Below, piece after piece: positions 46,486 to 59,100 of a stretch of DNA of 64,000 bases. The notes under the pieces were generated by a model. The model searched no databases. It had not been told where the DNA came from and saw nothing but the letters and a program-made list of their open reading frames with translations. The position numbers and the translations under genes are program-made. Positions within the stretch are counted from its first letter, which is position 1. The number at the start of each line of letters is the position of its first letter. Source of the stretch: Vitellaria paradoxa (lineage: Eukaryota; Streptophyta; Magnoliopsida; Ericales; Sapotaceae); the NCBI GenBank assembly GCA_019916065.1, contig JAINTL010000053.1, positions 186,001-250,000 of the forward strand. The letters run 5' to 3'.

Positions 46486-49026
46486 ATGGAACAACAGGGG
46501 GGCATGTGTTCTCCTCTCCAGAATTGCCATCGTGCTGGGAATTTAACCAAAATAAAGGGAAAAATCATCGTTCAACAAAGCCAGGGAGAATCGGCTCCAG
46601 GATGGGCAGCTTCAGTTACGCTCTACAGTAGCTCAGTAATCGACCCCGGTAAGTAAATAGATTGATGATTGTAAAAAGGCATTCTATTTAATTTTCTGGG
46701 TTTGATTTTTCTATGACATTGGAGCTTAATTTCTTTCCTGTTTTCTAAACTAGCATGATTCCGATGGTTTAACGTGGGTAAAAATGAGACATGCAGACAC
46801 CAGAAAAGGGAAGTTGAGTGGGAGCTCGAGCCTCAGATGGAGAAAGACTGGAAAGAACCATGATGGAGTCAAAATTATTGAGTACGAAGTAGAGTTTCGC
46901 GTGGAGTCAAGTTTTGGGATTCCAGGAGCTCTTCGCATAAAAAACACGCACAAGCAAAGGTTTTTCCTGCAATCTGCAGAATTTTCTTCTGGCAGTTGGA
47001 ACGTTGGTTTTTACTGCCACTCCTGGATTTATCCATACCAGCAAACAAACACTGAACGGCTCTTCTTCTCAAACACTGTAAGTTGCACCAATTAAGAAAC
47101 ATTTGAGTTGCTTCGCTAATCACATTTTTCAAATGCTTTCAAACCTTAAAAATCAAAGCATGTTGCTAAGTGTAGAGTTATCTCCCAAGCCGTACGCCAC
47201 CAGGTTTGTGCGAACTGAGGAAGGAGGAACTTGCTAGCCTGAGAGGAGATGAATTAATTGAGGAAGAAGAAACAAAGGAATGGTTTCGAATTTATGAATA
47301 TGATCACTGTAATGATGTTGGCGATCCAGACATGCCTTATCCCCGCAGGGTAAGAAGTGAAAGACCTCAAAGCAAACCAGGTAATCTAACTTTGCTAATT
47401 GATAGAGAAAATCAACTTGAGTTTTGCTAACAAGTTCACTGATGATGAATTAATATTACAGAACGATTCGGGTTAGATGATGTTTACGTGCCCCCTGACG
47501 AGCGGCTGAGCACCACGAGAATGTCAGAGCTCAAAGCGAATTCAATCCAGGCATTTGTACATTTCCTTCTACCCGACGCAAAATCGTGGTTGGATAGTGA
47601 TATTAAGTCAGACGGTCAGGTCCCTTCTGACAACAAAACGTCAGAAGCGCCCGAAGCGAATTCGAACCTGGCAACTAAGGGGACTACCGGGCAAGCTCCT
47701 CAACCCTTTAAGGATAAGGATAAGGATACCAAAAAGAAAAGTAATTTTGAGTATTTTGACGACATACTCGAGATGTACAAGAGCAGCAGCAGAAACCCAA
47801 TGGAAGGATTTGCAGAGAAATTAAAGAGCAGGGTAACAGATGACATTTTCAACAAGATTGAGCGAGCGAGCAGAGAGGAACCAAAAGAATGTCCAAAACC
47901 TCAAATCATAGAAGGTGATAGATATAAGCTTTAAAAATAATTTAATTACCAGAGAAAGCGTAACGTCTGCAGAGTATATAAGTTGTTCCTTTCTTTTTTT
48001 TTTTTTTTTTCCTCATAACTAAAATTTTTCAGTAAAAGAAATGGCGTGGGCGGATGACGAGGAATTCGCACGCCAGATGCTTGCAGGAACTAACCCAGTT
48101 GTAATTCGGCGCTTGGACTATGAGGTATGATCAAAACCTGCGCTGTGTTAAAAATCCCCAGAGGCTCTAACCGGTGAGTTGTGCCTAGTAAAATTTTCGG
48201 GCCTACAATGGAGCACAATTGTTATAATGGCTTTGTTTAGCAATGTTTATATTTATTATTTTTCTTTTGTTTGTATTTGACTAATTTTAAAAATTGGCGA
48301 AAAAAAAAAGAAAAAAACTAACGCAAGCCAAAAAAAAAAGTATGTTTTTACTCCCATTGTTTTCTTTCATAAATATTTTGTCAATTTGTCCATCTTTTTC
48401 TTTTGTAACACTTTACTTATTTTTGTTGCATCATATTAAAATAAATTATTTTATTTAAATATTTTATTAAATTAAAATGATTTCCAATAAATAATTTATT
48501 ATAATGATTTATTTTATTAAATTATATTACTTTTAGAAAATAATTACATATTAATATAATTTATTCTATTTTATCAAAATAATAATTTTTTATTAAAATG
48601 ATTTATTTTATTAAAATATTTTTTAAATTATATTTATTTTAATTAATAAGGTAATAATTTATTATTAAGTTATGTTATTCAATATTATATTTTACTAAAA
48701 ATTTTTTATTTTTAAAAATAAATATTTATAGCATTAAATTAATTAATTTAAATATATTATTAAATTAAATTAATTTTCTAAAAAATTTTAATAAAATTAA
48801 ATATTTTAAGAAAATAAAATTAATTATTATAAACAAAATTATATTACCAATCATGTTTTCTGTTTTTATTTTAGAGAAAAATGATAATTAGGGCAAAAAA
48901 AATTGAAAACAATAATAATCAAACTTTAAACATAAGTAAAAATAAATAAGTAAATAAATGTAAACGAAATAGACCTTTGTTAAAGCTTTTTCCCATCTAC
49001 TCGTATATTTTATGCAATTGCACTAC

Positions 49027-49057
<31 letters not shown>

Positions 49058-49905
49058 ATCTTTGTGCCATCAGTGATATATTTAAAAAAAAAAAATTGGT
49101 TTCCGAATTTCGAGATGAACAGACATGGACTGAAACGAAAAGTTTTATCAAGAAAGAAGAAATGGCGAAAATACTCTACAAGCTCATCCGTCAGCAGGTA
49201 ATCATCTCTCTCCCTCTCTCAATCTCTTCCCGATTTCATGTGCTTTAAGGCTGTCTTTGTTTGCTAACGTGAGACTCCAATTTGAATTTATCAGCTGTGA
49301 GTTTTACAAATCTCATGTTTAACAGCGTTTGGTTTATCAAAAATAAATAAAATTTTCTAAAAATTTCTTAATATTTTTAAACGAAATCACAAATTCTTTT
49401 TCTAACTTTTTCACGAAAAAATCAAAAAAATTAATAACTTCAAAAAGAATTCTAAAATAAATCTATATAAATGGACTGAAAAAATTATTTTCACAATTTT
49501 ATTTTTAATTTTTATCGTAAAAGTTTAAAAATTACATTATTTATCTCTAAAAAGTGATTTCAGTTAAAACACAAACGTTAAAAATTATCCAAAATCACAT
49601 TTTTTCTTTTTTTTTTTCTTGAATTTTAACCATTCCAAACACTATCTTAATAACAAAAAAGAAAAAGATTATTAACTTTTTCTTCGTATTGTTTATCTCT
49701 CAAAATATGAAATTTGAAATATGTAAAAGTAAACTAACACAGCCCAACCCTTGAATTTAATTTCAGCCAAAATCTAATCGCATCTTCTCAATTTCAAGTG
49801 TTTGTAAAAGAATTTTTATTTTTTTTTATATACAAAAATCATCTCTCTGTTAACTTTGCCCCGCAGGCTATTGACGAAGAGACTCTTCACATGGTGCGCT
49901 AATCA

Positions 49906-49951
<46 letters not shown>

Positions 49952-50448
49952 CAATTTCAAATGTTTGAAAGAGAATTTTTTATTTTATGACATATAAAAA
50001 TCATCCCTTTTGACTTGCCTTGCAGGCGATTGACGAAAAGACTCTTCGCACGGTGCGCTAACCATCTCTCTCTGTCTTTCTCTCTCTCTCTCCCCCATTT
50101 CAAATGTTTGAAAGAGAATTTTTTTAATTTATGACATATAAAAATCATCTCTTTTGACTTGCCTTGCAGGCTATTAACAAAGAGACTTCTGAGCAGGTAA
50201 CCATCTCTCTCTCTCTCTTCCCAATTTCAAATGTTTGAAAGAGAATTTTTTTATTTTATGACATATAAAAATCATCTCTTTTGACTTGCCTTGCAGGCTA
50301 TTAACAAAGAGACTTCTGAGCGGGTAACCATCTCTCTCTCTCTTTCTCTTCCCAATTTCAAGTGTCTGTATGATAAATTTTTAATACACAGCCTCTATCT
50401 TGAATTGCTTTGCAGAATACTGACGAAGAGTTTCTTAAGCTGGTAACC

Positions 50449-50487
<39 letters not shown>

Positions 50488-52519
50488 CCCCCCCCCAATT
50501 TCAAGTGTTTGTATGATAATTTTCTAACACAGCCTCTATCTTGAATTGCCTTGCAGATTACCGACAAAAAGATTCTTAAGCCAGTAAACATCTCTCCATC
50601 TCTTCCCAATTTCAAGTGTTTATAAAAAGAACTTTTTTGTACAGAGAGATCATGCTTATCTTGAATTGCCTTGCAGATTACTGACAAAGAGATTCTTAAG
50701 CCGGTAACCATCTCTCTCTCTTCTCTTCCCAATTTCAAGTGTTTGTGAGAGAACTTTTTAATACAGAGATCATACTCCATCTTGACTTGCCTAGCAGGCT
50801 ATAGAAAACAATAAAGTTTTCATCTTAGATCACCTCAACTACCTAATGCCAGTTTTGGAGAAAATGCAGCAACAAAAGGATGCTACTCCTGCTTATGCAT
50901 CCCAAACCCTGCTTTTCCTAAAGAAAAATGACACTTTAACACCACTGGCAATAGAACTCGTCCATCTTGCTGACAAGGGTAAGGAGAATTGGAGGGCGTT
51001 TTATCCATCAGACAAGGGTACTGAAGGAGCAATGTGGCAGATGGCTAAAAGTCATGTTGCAGTCAATGACTCCTGTCACCACCATCTAATTAGCCACTGG
51101 TAGAAAGTTTATTTAATTACTTCAACCATCCACAACTTAAACTAAATCCCAATTGCAGCCATTCGTCGATGATCAATCCATCTCCTTAACTATTTAACAG
51201 GTTAAAAACTCATGCAGTAGTCGAGCCATTCATCATAGCCACGAGGAGGCAGTTGAGCGCAATGCACCCAATCCACCGGCTATTGGCTCCTCATTTCAAA
51301 GGCACCATGCATGTAAATGCACTGGCTCGGAGTGTTCTTATAAACTCGGGTGGAATTCTGGAGAAGTTATTAGCCACGGGTAAATTTTCAATGGAGCTCT
51401 CTTCTGAGGTCTATAAAAATTATTGGAATTTTGATGAGCAAGGGCTCCCTAATGATTTACTCGAAAGGTACGTATGTATACAAACAAATCCTTTTCAATG
51501 CAAGCACAAGCACAATCAACATCAATTTTCTGCATCAGTGGAGTTACATATATATTTTTTTTTGTCGAATAAATATTACTAAGTTAGTGGAAGAATAGGA
51601 TCCTCCACATTTTATATTTGGGACGGCAAATAAACCTCTTCATTCCAAACATGAAGCATAGATAATCTCAATGCACATAGTTAATAGAAACAACTGCTTC
51701 TGTGTGTCTCTTTGCATTTCTTTCTAATCAAATGCTTCGTGGAACAAAAATTTCAGGGGCATGGCCGTGGAGGATTTAAAGGAACCTGCTGGGGTTCGAC
51801 TCCTCATTAAAGATTATCCCTACGCTGCAGACGGACTAGATATATGGGTTGCCATTAAAAAGTGGGTAACTGACTTCTGCTCATACTTCTACAGAGATAA
51901 CGAGTCTGTCACGCTTGACAACGAACTCCAAGAATGGTGGAAGGAAATCCGAAATGTAGGTCACGGGGACAAGCGGGATAACGAATGGTGGTACCAGATG
52001 ACAACTCTTGATGAACTGACACAGGCTCTCACAACTCTCATATGGTCCGCCTCAGCTTTACACGCTGCAGTGAACTTTGGGCAATATGCCTATGCCGGTT
52101 ACCCTCCCAATCGTCCTACATTGTGTAGAAAACTCATCCCAGAGGATAAGGATGATAACGAGTTCAGAAAGAATCCTAGCCAGTATCATCTTCCGATGTT
52201 GCCTGGAAGATTCGAGATGAAACTCAGTGCAGCGCTAGCACTGGTCCTCTCCCAGCACTCTTCAGAAGAAGTGTACCTGGGTCAAGGGTCGCCCGAAGAA
52301 TGGACAGACGATGAAATGGTTCAAGGATTTTTTACCCTGTTTGTTGAGGAACTTCGGGAGGTACAAAAAAATATAAGGAAGAGGAATAGAGATCCTAATC
52401 TTAGAAACAGATGGGGCCCTGCCAAAATACTGTACAGATCGTTGTTCCCTGATATATTAAATATTGGACATAAAGGTGGACTCACTGGAAAGGGGATACC
52501 TAATAGCATATCAATTTAA
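46486..52519 (+). CDS. Plant lipoxygenase LOX-B, apparently intact
   Basis: Exons 46486-46648, 46797-47077, 47176-47380, 47462-47914, 48033-48124, ~49123-49197, seven 27-nt micro-exons (49867-50703), 50798-51099, 51201-51467, 51757-52519. All junctions agree in phase. About 866 residues without micro-exons (near the usual plant LOX length), 929 with all seven. PLAT/LH2 domain in exon 2; catalytic domain from exon 3 on, with iron ligands in [21 protein letters not shown] and the terminal Ile of GIPNSISI, and the stereocontrol Ala in NALARS. It oxidises linoleic/linolenic acid to hydroperoxides; the lack of a transit peptide fits a 9-LOX-like cytosolic enzyme. Oddities: the usual ARPVLGG stretch is missing ([12 protein letters not shown]), there is a charged insert in exon 4 ([12 protein letters not shown]), and the positional determinant reads KLLATGKF instead of a Thr-Val or Thr-Phe pair. 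The exon-6 acceptor is the least certain junction. Confidence 0.82.
49867..50797 (+). other. Micro-exon cassette array of LOX-B (7 intact)
   Basis: 27-nt phase-0 cores: 49867-49893 (AIDEETLHM), 50026-50052 (AIDEKTLRT), 50170-50196 (AINKETSEQ), 50297-50323 (AINKETSER), 50416-50442 (NTDEEFLKL), 50557-50583 (ITDKKILKP) and 50677-50703 (ITDKEILKP). Every core is preceded by a TTGCAG/CCGCAG acceptor and followed by GTGCGC, GTAACC or GTAAAC. Start-to-start spacing is 119-159 bp. Two subclasses are visible: the first four begin GC[T/G]ATT and follow TTTGAAAGAGAATTTTTT..CATATAAAAATCAT; the last three begin AAT/ATT and follow TTTTGTACAGAGAGATCAT- or CAGCCTCTATC-type introns. No core contains a stop and none shifts frame. 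Long (CT)n tracts sit at 49911-49948 and 50453-50487. Confidence 0.85.
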
Positions 52520-53081
52520 CATATATATATATATACACACACCTTAATTAATATATATATATATATTGTTCATTCCATTCTTATATCAATGTACTTGATT
52601 AATTAATTAATAAATATATCAAATGATCGACTTCACATTTGTTCTATAATGCTAACTCGATCTGGTGATTACATGCTGCAAATTAATGTTTGATTTCTTG
52701 AACAGGGTTTATCAAGTTAATGTTGCCCTATCCATCTATCTGTAACTGCTGGATAAAAATTAATAAATTCTAAAATATATATATATATATATATATATGT
52801 GCACGCTCTGATTCGCAGACACCGAGAGGCCCAACTATACGGAATAGACAAACACAAATTCCTATAGTTTAGAAAGAGATCATTCTACGCCTTGAAATAT
52901 TCATCGATCTATTTCAATTCATATCAACTAACAAAATATATTTCATTATAAAATACTAAATGCTGGTGCACACGCAATATGTGTGAATTTTTTTATTTTA
53001 ATAATTAAAAAAATATTTTTATTTTGCAAATTATGAATATTTACCTATTTTTATTAATTTTTAATCAATCTATTAAAATAA
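52520..53081. other. LOX-B 3' flank
   Basis: Aligns with 43212-43787 and ends at the LTR boundary. Contains the 3' UTR and (TA)n runs. AACAGGGTTTATCAAGTTAATG is shared, but no further exon is needed because the TAA at 52517 follows the conserved LOX end. Confidence 0.6.
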
Positions 53082-54469
53082 TGTCACGCCTCTAACTTAA
53101 TTGTCTGGCACAGACGGCATGAGAATATGAGAACAAAATAAATTTAATAAAAACCTATGCCAAGGTCGAGTTTCAATGCACTAACAACCATCAGAACAAG
53201 TAAATATATTCCTCATTCTCATATAAAATAAATAAACATCGTCAATCGCGGTAAATTTAAGGCCACACCCTGGTGACTAAATTTAAGACTGATACAGCTA
53301 CATAAGTCTCGTCAACAACAATGCAATCTCATATATAAATTGACTTTGGGATCCACACCCCCAGGGCACACACAAAAAGAGGAATACAATATCTCAATAT
53401 AAGTAAAATTCTGTAACAGATCAATCTATCGATCTCAACTCAATTCCGGCTGGCTATTTCTTGGCCTCGTCGAATCACCCGTAATATAGATAGAGTAAGT
53501 TGACCAGCCCATTAGGTAGAACCATGCAAGTGTGTTCTAATGAATATGCTCAAACATACAATATAACTCACAATAATAACAACCAAATATAATATAAAAT
53601 GCACAAGTCATGTTATGCAATGCAAACATCATATAAAAATGCATATGTAAGGTAGTGTAATTCTCCGATTCCCATCTACTCGAACCTTATCCCAAGTTAA
53701 GACCGGACTCAGGCTACTCTTACCTGAGCTACCTACGTATCCCATATCGGGAATCAGGTCACCGTAGTTCATACTTTTTTTTCTCTTATGTCATGACCAA
53801 ACTCATGATCAATAAAATCATCTCTACATCTCATCAATAATGTAACAATCACATTATCTCAATATATATATAAACCAAATAGAGAACCGTGTTACACCCC
53901 CATTGGTATAAGACTCAGGGGACCCGTGTTACATCCCTTGGCTCGTCTACTAGGGAACCGTGTTACCCCCCTAGTCAGGCATCCGCTTATCTGAAGCAGG
54001 CATCTACTCATTTCAAGCAGGCATCCGCTCATCTCAAGTAAGGTCCGGCTACAATCCAGAGAAAATCCAATAATATCTCACTTCAATATTAATACCCAAC
54101 TCCAAATGATTAATCTTTAGTCATATATATATCGACTGGGAATCATCTGGTATTTTCAAAATCTCATATATTTGTCAAATCGCGAACCCAGTTTATATAT
54201 ATAACCCCTGACTCAATACGTCACAATATAAATGTGACACTCTCAGCCAATCAATATCCTCAACATAGACCAGATGATACTACCCCAACTCTAATGCACA
54301 TAATATTCTCAATCATATATAATAATTTTTTTCCACAATTATTAACACAAAACAAAACATGCCTTAAAATCTCAAAATTTACAATTTTCTAACATCTTTC
54401 CAATTCTATAACATCAACTATAATTTTCCATAACTCTAGGAGCAACATTATGATCCTCCCCAATTCTTT

Positions 54470-54662
54470 AGGGGTAAAATCAAATTTTTTCCAAACTTTA
54501 GGGGCTATTTTGTAATTATTTAAACCTTTGGGGTCTACTTTGTAATTATTTAAACTCTTGGGGTCCACTTTGTAATTATCTAAAACTTTGTGGGCTATTT
54601 TATAATTATCCAAAACTTCAGGGGTCAACTTATGATTATCTAAAAGTTTTGGGCCCAAATTG
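54470..54662. repeat. 30-bp tandem repeat inside the gypsy LTR
   Basis: About six units of TTGGGGTCTACTTTGTAATTATTTAAACT with changes; spacing is exactly 30 bp at 54500, 54530, 54560, 54590, 54620 and 54650. Because 30 is a multiple of three, the minus strand reads as a 10-residue repeat (NNYKVDPKGL). That is a side effect inside an LTR, not a protein. Confidence 0.9.
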
Positions 54663-54765
54663 TAATATCTCTAACTATTTTCTCTATTCTTTTTTCTTTT
54701 TTCTTTTTTTCTTGTTTCCTTTTTTCTTTTTTTCTTTTTCTTTTTCTTTTTCTTTTTCCCGTTTC
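54660..54765. repeat. Poly-pyrimidine tract in the gypsy LTR
   Basis: TTTTCTCTATTCTTTTTTC.. followed by TTTTTC units up to CCCGTTTCTTCTCC. Low complexity, minus strand purine-rich. Confidence 0.8.
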
Positions 54766-55523
54766 TTCTCCGGTGAACGCCCAGCGAAATGGCTTCCCAT
54801 TTCGGACTGACTTCCAATTGTCAGTCTAAATTTAATCACTTCCATACAAAATGAACATATAAAAATTTATCCTAAAATCTCTATATATCATTTATATAAT
54901 TATCATAACTCAAAAGTATGAAAAATTCAACATATATACACATATATATACACACCTGTGTATATATATATACACACACATATCTCACAAAATTTCACCA
55001 AATCAAGCATACAAATATACCAAAATGATCCTTGCAACGTCTAGAACACAAATATAGGTCCCATTTACCTCAGATCTAAAGAGAAAATGAGAAATAAAGA
55101 GATTTTAGTTTAGTCAACAAACCTTTAGGCGTCGATTTCTCCCACCTCGAGCAAAATTACACGAAACGGACACCGCCATAGCGTTCACGGCGTCGAAAAC
55201 TATCCGGGTCTATCTTCCTTCCTTCCCAGATCCCTCTCTCTCTTCCCTCTCTTTCCCTCTCTCTCTCTTTTCTCTCTCCCCGTGGTCTCCCCTGGAAACT
55301 CACAACCCCAAAAGCCAAAAAAAAAAAAAATTCTTTTTTAAATCAAATGAAAGAAGGAAAGAAGAGAAAAAGAATGGACCCTAGGCCCAGTTTGTCCAAT
55401 CTAACACTACTTCAGACTATTTTCAGTCCAGAAAAATAAAATAATTAAACTCTATCTCTAATTTAATATTTTATCAGCTCAAAATAATATATAAATTATC
55501 AAATTTAAATACTGGGTGTTACA

Positions 55524-55946
55524 TTCTTCCCCCCTTAAAAAAAATTTCGTCCTCGAAATTTATGTAATAATTTTGAATTTGAGCTAACGGTGGAGAAAGC
55601 GTCAATCAATACGCCACCTCACCAATTCATCTAATAATTCTCAAAGGTCCAATATTTCCCAGTGAAAGTTTTTACATGTATTCTAAACTGTATAATACAT
55701 CGTCTCGATGAAACTATCAAGAATCCAAAATCACTGACCCAAACTCCAACAACCACCTACGCTATTAGTATAATTCCTCTATTTATCATGAGTTGCTAAA
55801 ATCTACATCAGGTCGCTCCACAATCCGTTTGATATATATTTCACCAAGTCAATTCCAACTATCACTGCTTGTTCTTGTTTAATTACCTCACTCCAAAATA
55901 AAAGTTCAAATGAAAATTCAGATTATAAATTCAAATTTAAAGAAAA
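55524..55946 (-). mobile_element. Decayed internal end of the chromovirus-like element
   Basis: From the polypurine tract towards the interior. No open frame survives beyond the first ~15 codons. It is cut at 55946 by the Athila-like LTR, so the rest of this element should continue beyond the other end of the Athila insertion, outside the window. Confidence 0.55.
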
Positions 55947-57375
55947 TGTTAAGTGAGGTAAATCAAGACAAGTTTTCCCCCAAGTGCAAGGTGTGGTTGA
56001 AGTACAAAATAACTGGTAAGTCCCAGGTCATTTCCACAGGGATCTAGGGAGTAATGAAGTGAATGACTCTAATGGAGATTAATTTGGCAAAACACAACTC
56101 ACAAAAAATGTGAAACAGAAAATTAAAATCTGATTTGGTTGGTTGATGATTTTGAACTAATTTTCCAAAAGCAAAGTGAATTTAAACTAAAAGATTAAGT
56201 GATAAAAAAGGTTGAACAAGACAAGTTTAATACCAATCCGAATGAATTTCAGGTGCCAAGAGTTTATAAATTACCAAATCAATTTGTACTGATTTTTGAG
56301 AAAATTAATTTCAATTGAAACAAACCATGGATTAAACACTCAATGTGCATAACCTATTTTAAGGACAATAGGAGTTCTAATTCTAGCAACCCACATACAA
56401 CAATGTCATGAGAGTTCTAAGTTAAGCAACACTTATGAACTCATCAATAGGATATACAAAGTTGGATTAATCGGGTCTTGAATCAATGAGTTCTAAGACA
56501 CCCAGCTGCAAATTGACTTGATAACCATAAGAACTCAAAGTAAATTCATGAAGTTCGGCCACTTGAGATTCATTGGAAGGGCATTACCCTTGCCTTGGCC
56601 CAAGAAGACTTAGCCGAGCATGTTAAAAAGAAGAAAAACAGAAGTGGAAATCTGATTGGAAGACATTACAATCTGAAATTGAAAGTTTAATGGATTTAGA
56701 ACTGAAAATCTGATTACAGAAATTGGAATGAATTCAAAATGTAAATCTCAAAAACTCCAATGCCGAATTGAAATTCCAATGTAAAACTATGAACTCTCAA
56801 TAAATTTCTCTCCAAAACTCTCTCTACAAAAACTGAATCTCTCCCCCCGAATGTTCTGTGTTTCTACGTGTGTGTCTCCCCCCTCCTTCTCTCTTCCTTC
56901 TCTCTCCTCTAACCGAATGTTGTCCTCATGATGGCTCCTTCTCTCTCCTATATCTTTTTTTTCCTGATTTGCCCTCCCTGGATTGCAGGTTACATCACAT
57001 GGAGAAGTTGGGGTCACATGGAATTCGTTGCTGTGAAGAAGCTTATATTCGAATACAGTAAAACCATATTCGAATATGATCCTCTGCTGCAGAAATTTTC
57101 AGAATAGTGATTCTGATCTCTTTGCATTGATTTCAACTGAATTTTCTTCTTCTTCTGAAATAGCTTCAATCCTTTGATGTGTTGTGCAGCATGCTTTCTT
57201 CTCAACATCCTCAATGTAGCTTAATTTCTTGTTTTTGTGATGGAAATCAACACATATTCCACTTTGGAGATATGGAGATGAAATCTGCACAAAACATAGA
57301 TTTTATATCTTTTTATGGTGTGTGCAAGTGTAATTTGAATATACAAATATGTAACAATTGATGTCCAATCACACA
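55947..57375 (-). mobile_element. 3' LTR of the Athila-like element
   Basis: 1429 bp. On the minus strand it starts TGTGTGATTGGACATCAATTG directly after GTTGGGGGG (57376-57384, polypurine tract) and ends GATTTACCTCACTTAACA. The end region has CCTGTGGAAATGACCTGGGAC..ACTTACCAGTTATTTTG, typical of Athila-type U5. The reading frames seen inside it are not genes. Confidence 0.75.
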
Positions 57376-58068
57376 CCCCCCAACTACAACATTACTAGTC
57401 CCTAGTAATGCTTCTAATAAAAGAAATAGGAGAGAAATCCAAAAGCATTAATTTCATTTCAATTTGAATGACATTTCAGCTATTCATATGAAATTAGTCA
57501 ACACCATAAGCAAAAACTTTCATAAGCAAAGTTTAAAATTTTAAAATTTTATAAGAGATGTGAAACTTGCCAAATGTGTGAAATGAATGTGAATGAATAG
57601 CAGCTTTTAGCTCTATCAACTTAACATATATCTTTAGAATTTCATTTAATTCTGAACCTTGCATTCCATTTCATTCCCAAGTTTTGACTTCAAATCTCAC
57701 CTTGGAATTCACTCCAAAGAAAATAGAGCACACAAGGTTTCACTCAAGATGCCCCTTATTAAGAGTAAATGTTCATCAAATTCAAGAAGGTGGCATCAAC
57801 AAGTCAAAAACGATGTATTCAAGAAAGAATTGGACTTGGCATAACTCCATGAAGGAATGATGTAGCAAAGTAATTTCAGAATTTTCACCATGATTCCCTA
57901 ATTCCTAAATTTCACAATTGAATGAAAATTCTTCCAAAGATCAATTAGGACTTGCAATGGGTTGTAATGGGGCCATGAGGTTCAATAAGGTAATAGAAGG
58001 AAAGGATAAGGAATTCAAAAACTAATTTGGAACACTGAAATAAACTTTCTTCCACCCTTCTACAATTC

Positions 58069-58107
<39 letters not shown>

Positions 58108-59100
58108 TACAATTGAAAATTACCTCAAGTGAATGTATTTCAAAATTAAAACAGTTTCCACCTTTTTGATTTTCTTTTTATCAACAATTTCCCTTAACAT
58201 TTCCTTTTTCCTCATTCCATTCATTTTCTTTCTTCTCACCTCCAAATCCCACAATTCAGCCCACCAACCTTCATTTCTATTCTCAGTGCATTCCAAAATA
58301 TATAGGGAAGGCTAGAGAACATTCATTTTGGTTAAAGGAATTATGTGGTAAAAATGAAGAAGTATGAATGCTCTAATAAGGCTCAAACTTGGCTACAATG
58401 GTCATGTTTATCAAAGAAAGGCATTCCAAGCTCAAATGTTAAGAAAAATTGCCTAATATCACTTCTATGATTTCATTCCATCCAACCATAAAAGTTAAGA
58501 ATCAGAAGTCTAGTTCCATTCTTCTATCACTTCACAAACACCCAAAGCAAAATAGTATAAGTGGAGTTATTGAAGGAATTTGAAGTGCAAAAAGCTTGAG
58601 CTTTTGGAAAGCCCTTAGAGTAAATGAAGTCTCTCATGAACAAAGTTTAATGCTCAAATATCTCACTTCAGGTTTTAAGTCTCCACTATATCTGGAAATC
58701 CATAAAACACATTATTCATTCATAAATTCATTCCTCAAGACAAATGTTAGATCAACAATCCTCAAACTAAATCCATTCACACAGTTTTCAACTTAAAAAC
58801 ACATGGCAACCACAACAACTCTTAAAATTTCATACTTCAACTCAGCTCAATCCAATTTATGCAAATGACATCACTAATTCCAAGAAAACAGAAATTTCAT
58901 TCATTCCAAGTTGTAAGTTCAAAGTCATAGGTAGCAAAAGTAAAACAAAACAACTTAAACCTAATCAAAAGAAACAAACAGCAGGAACATCAATCCAAAT
59001 CCTATTGTTGACAAAACATATTTGAAATATTCTGAAGATTTGCTGTCAAAAATCTGGTTTCAAGGACAAAAGAGTCTGGATCATGGCTGAAATACTGAAA
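57376..59100 (-). mobile_element. Athila-like non-coding region between ORF3 and LTR
   Basis: About 1.7 kb without a convincing frame; A/T-rich with a (TA)n run at 58073-58104. Lies downstream of ORF3 in element orientation. Long untranslated stretches here are common in Athila elements. Confidence 0.5.

Larger units (their letters stand above)
53082..55523 (-). mobile_element. Long LTR of a Ty3/gypsy chromovirus-like element
   Basis: Read on the minus strand it begins TGTAACACCCAGTATTT and ends GTTAGAGGCGTGACA, 2442 bp, TGT..ACA termini. Next to the start (55524-55560, minus strand) is TTTCGAGGACGAAATTTTTTTTAAGGGGGG, i.e. the usual pol C-terminus/polypurine tract of Tekay/Del-type elements. 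So this is the 3' LTR of a minus-strand element. The left edge breaks the LOX-A/LOX-B flank homology exactly at 53081 (LOX-A keeps the empty site near 43787). Probable target duplication AATAA at 53077-53081; its partner is outside. Confidence 0.8.

Noticed and set aside
49867..50797. Cassette array as a CRISPR-like repeat/spacer array
   Set aside because: Eukaryotic context; units are diverged throughout, with splice signals at the core edges and (TC)n tracts; no short exact repeats with unique spacers.
54389..54658. Minus-strand 89-codon protein with 10-residue repeats
   Set aside because: Produced by the 30-bp tandem repeat inside a gypsy LTR.
56787..57361. Several 60-76 codon frames
   Set aside because: They lie within the Athila-like LTR and match no protein family.
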